Assembly: GCF_013912065.1 (NCBI RefSeq)
Contig: NZ_JACESA010000023.1
Location: 1 to 34,984 of the forward strand
Direction: 5' to 3'
DNA: 34,984 nucleotides
DNA from: Brevundimonas sp.
Lineage (GTDB): Bacteria; Pseudomonadota; Alphaproteobacteria; Caulobacterales; Caulobacteraceae
The first letter of the stretch is position 1. Each line of letters starts with the position of its first letter. Below, one piece after another: positions 34,178 to 34,984 of this stretch. The position numbers were made by a program, and so were the translations under genes. The notes under the pieces are model-generated. The model did not search any database, was not told the DNA's origin, and was given only the letters and a program-made list of their open reading frames with translations.

Positions 34178-34878
34178 ATGGGGAAGCATTTCAACAGCAG
34201 CATGGATGACGCGGCCTGGCGGGGGTTGTTCGGCGGTGGCATGGGGGCGAGGCGTCGAAGGCTTTGCGGGCCGAGGCGGGGGTATCGCACGACACCTGGA
34301 CGGCGAACGCCAAACGGCTGGGGATGCGGATCGGCGACCTGCCGGCCGATCATCCGGCGCGGCGGTCGATCTCCATCCTCGAGCGGCCGGACGACTGGCG
34401 CCATCCCAACAGCGGCCTGACGGCGGGACAGTGGCGCGAGGTCTTCGCCATGCTGGCCCAGGGGGCCACCTATGGCGACGTGGAGGCGCGGTTTCCGGTC
34501 CGGGCCTCGACCGTGGCTTCCATGGCGGGGAAACTGGGCCTTCAGAGGAGCCAGAGGGCGCGGGCCGAGGGCGAGCCGCCGGCCGACGACCGGACGCCCG
34601 ACCCGGAGACGGCGGCGGCGATCTGGGGCGTGACCGTCGATCCGGCCGACCCCGAGGCGACGCGGGCGGCCTTCTGGCGCTCGATCCAGCGCGCGGCGCG
34701 CGAGGGGCGGTTCGCCGTGGTGGACCGGATCGGCCGGGCCAAGGAACGGGTCGATCGGCTGATCGAACGGGAGCGGAAACGCCCTGCGGGCGGATTGTTT
34801 CCTGGGGGCTATCGCCCTTCGGGCTGCTTGAGCCCCCAGACCCCTGTGTCTTCTGGGGGCTATCGCCCTTCGGGCTAC
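34178..34878 (+). pseudogene. HTH-like protein upstream of terminase, frameshifted near its start
   Basis: The first part, MGKHFNSSMDDAAWRGLFGGG, is read from the ATG at 34178 (or 34202). The same protein continues one frame back as HGGEASKALRAEAGVSHDTW, then REVFAMLAQGATYGDVEARF and PVRASTVASMAGKLGLQ, a helix-turn-helix-like region. One G missing from the G5 run at 34243-34247 would explain the break (a G6 gives an uninterrupted frame). After the frameshift the frame has no stop to the window end; it passes through two palindromic repeats into the terminase codons. Its position suggests a conserved protein preceding the GTA/phage packaging genes. Sequencing error, true decay or programmed frameshifting are all possible. 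Confidence 0.6.
34802..34839. repeat. Palindromic repeat, copy 4 (in frame, before terminase)
   Basis: Outer arms CTGGGGGCT/AGCCCCCAG and inner arms CCC/GGG around TTC, with GCTGCTTGAG on the right. Same layout as copies 1-3 but with different, compensating stem bases. It is read as GGYRPSGCLSPQTP in the open frame. Confidence 0.8.
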
Positions 34879-34890
34879 ATGAGCCCCCAG
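34853..34890. repeat. Palindromic repeat, copy 5 (in frame, before terminase)
   Basis: It repeats copy 4 after 51 bases with two changes in the single-stranded part (GCTACATGAG instead of GCTGCTTGAG). The change creates an in-frame ATG at 34879. It is read as GGYRPSGYMSPQTP. Confidence 0.8.
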
Positions 34891-34984
34891 ACCCCCGGTT
34901 GGGCTGGGGGGTTGGTCCTGCGCGACGCGCAGAAGCCGCCGGAGGGGGATTGGTCGACCTGGTTGTTTCTGGGCGGGCGCGGGG
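34879..34984 (+). CDS. Terminase large subunit (GTA/phage packaging ATPase), 5' end only
   Basis: Only about 35 codons are present. LVLRDAQKPPEGDWSTWLF followed by LGGRG is the N-terminus of phage and GTA-type terminase large subunits, just before the Walker A (GGRGAGKT) that would continue outside the window. This ATPase/nuclease fills capsids with DNA. The start is uncertain: the ATG at 34879 lies inside palindromic repeat copy 5, a TTG lies at 34915, and the frame is open far upstream. Caulobacterales carry GTA clusters, so a GTA is likely, but a prophage is possible. Confidence 0.7.
   Translation, partial: MSPQTPGWAGGLVLRDAQKPPEGDWSTWLFLGGRG

Noticed and set aside
1-34984. CRISPR arrays, rRNA or complete tRNA genes, insertion sequences
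   Set aside because: I saw no regularly spaced repeats, no rRNA or tRNA sequence and no transposase genes.

Overview
The window is high-GC DNA of an alphaproteobacterium, most likely from Caulobacteraceae and probably Brevundimonas or a close relative. This rests on protein sequence character, on the housekeeping gene set (kup-rsmB, rpe-heparinase-purH, hrcA-grpE next to divergent rph, rbfA-truB-rpsO-pnp) and on what looks like the start of a gene transfer agent (GTA)/phage packaging cluster at the right edge. The genus is inferred by eye, not by a search.

Left part (1-13.9 kb): the 3' end of a KUP potassium transporter gene overlaps rsmB (16S rRNA methyltransferase). A convergent, probably acquired rhuM-family gene follows, then rpe, a heparinase II/III-family gene, a small WapI-type immunity-like gene and purH. 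After these come a Tat-exported dienelactone-hydrolase-like protein, a lipoprotein subtilase autotransporter, the heat-shock pair hrcA-grpE on the minus strand, divergent rph, and a small lipoprotein.

Middle (13.9-21.8 kb): a long minus-strand block reads DegT aminotransferase, Gfo/Idh/MocA dehydrogenase, a secreted hypothetical, a DUF2459-like protein, rbfA, truB, rpsO and pnp. A strong bidirectional terminator closes it against the plus-strand lipoprotein gene. The aminotransferase/dehydrogenase pair suggests synthesis of an amino sugar for a surface polysaccharide. The divergent plus-strand AGE-family epimerase/isomerase and GmhB-like phosphatase fit the same theme.

Right-middle (23.6-30 kb): an alpha/beta hydrolase, a minus-strand ABC-2 type ATPase without a neighbouring permease, a zf-CHCC protein, a glyoxalase I-like protein, a lipoprotein and full-length polA.

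Right part (30-35 kb) is accessory. It holds a DarT-DarG toxin-antitoxin pair (DNA ADP-ribosyltransferase plus macrodomain antitoxin) on the minus strand, with a divergently transcribed, unrecognised protein that has two Cys4 zinc ribbons and an R-x4-H motif in a helical N-terminus. Next are a TonB-C-like secreted hypothetical, a repeat-rich non-coding stretch, a frameshifted helix-turn-helix-like gene and the first codons of a terminase large subunit. A small palindromic repeat family (five copies, with co-varying stems) occurs around truB and again in frame in front of the terminase.
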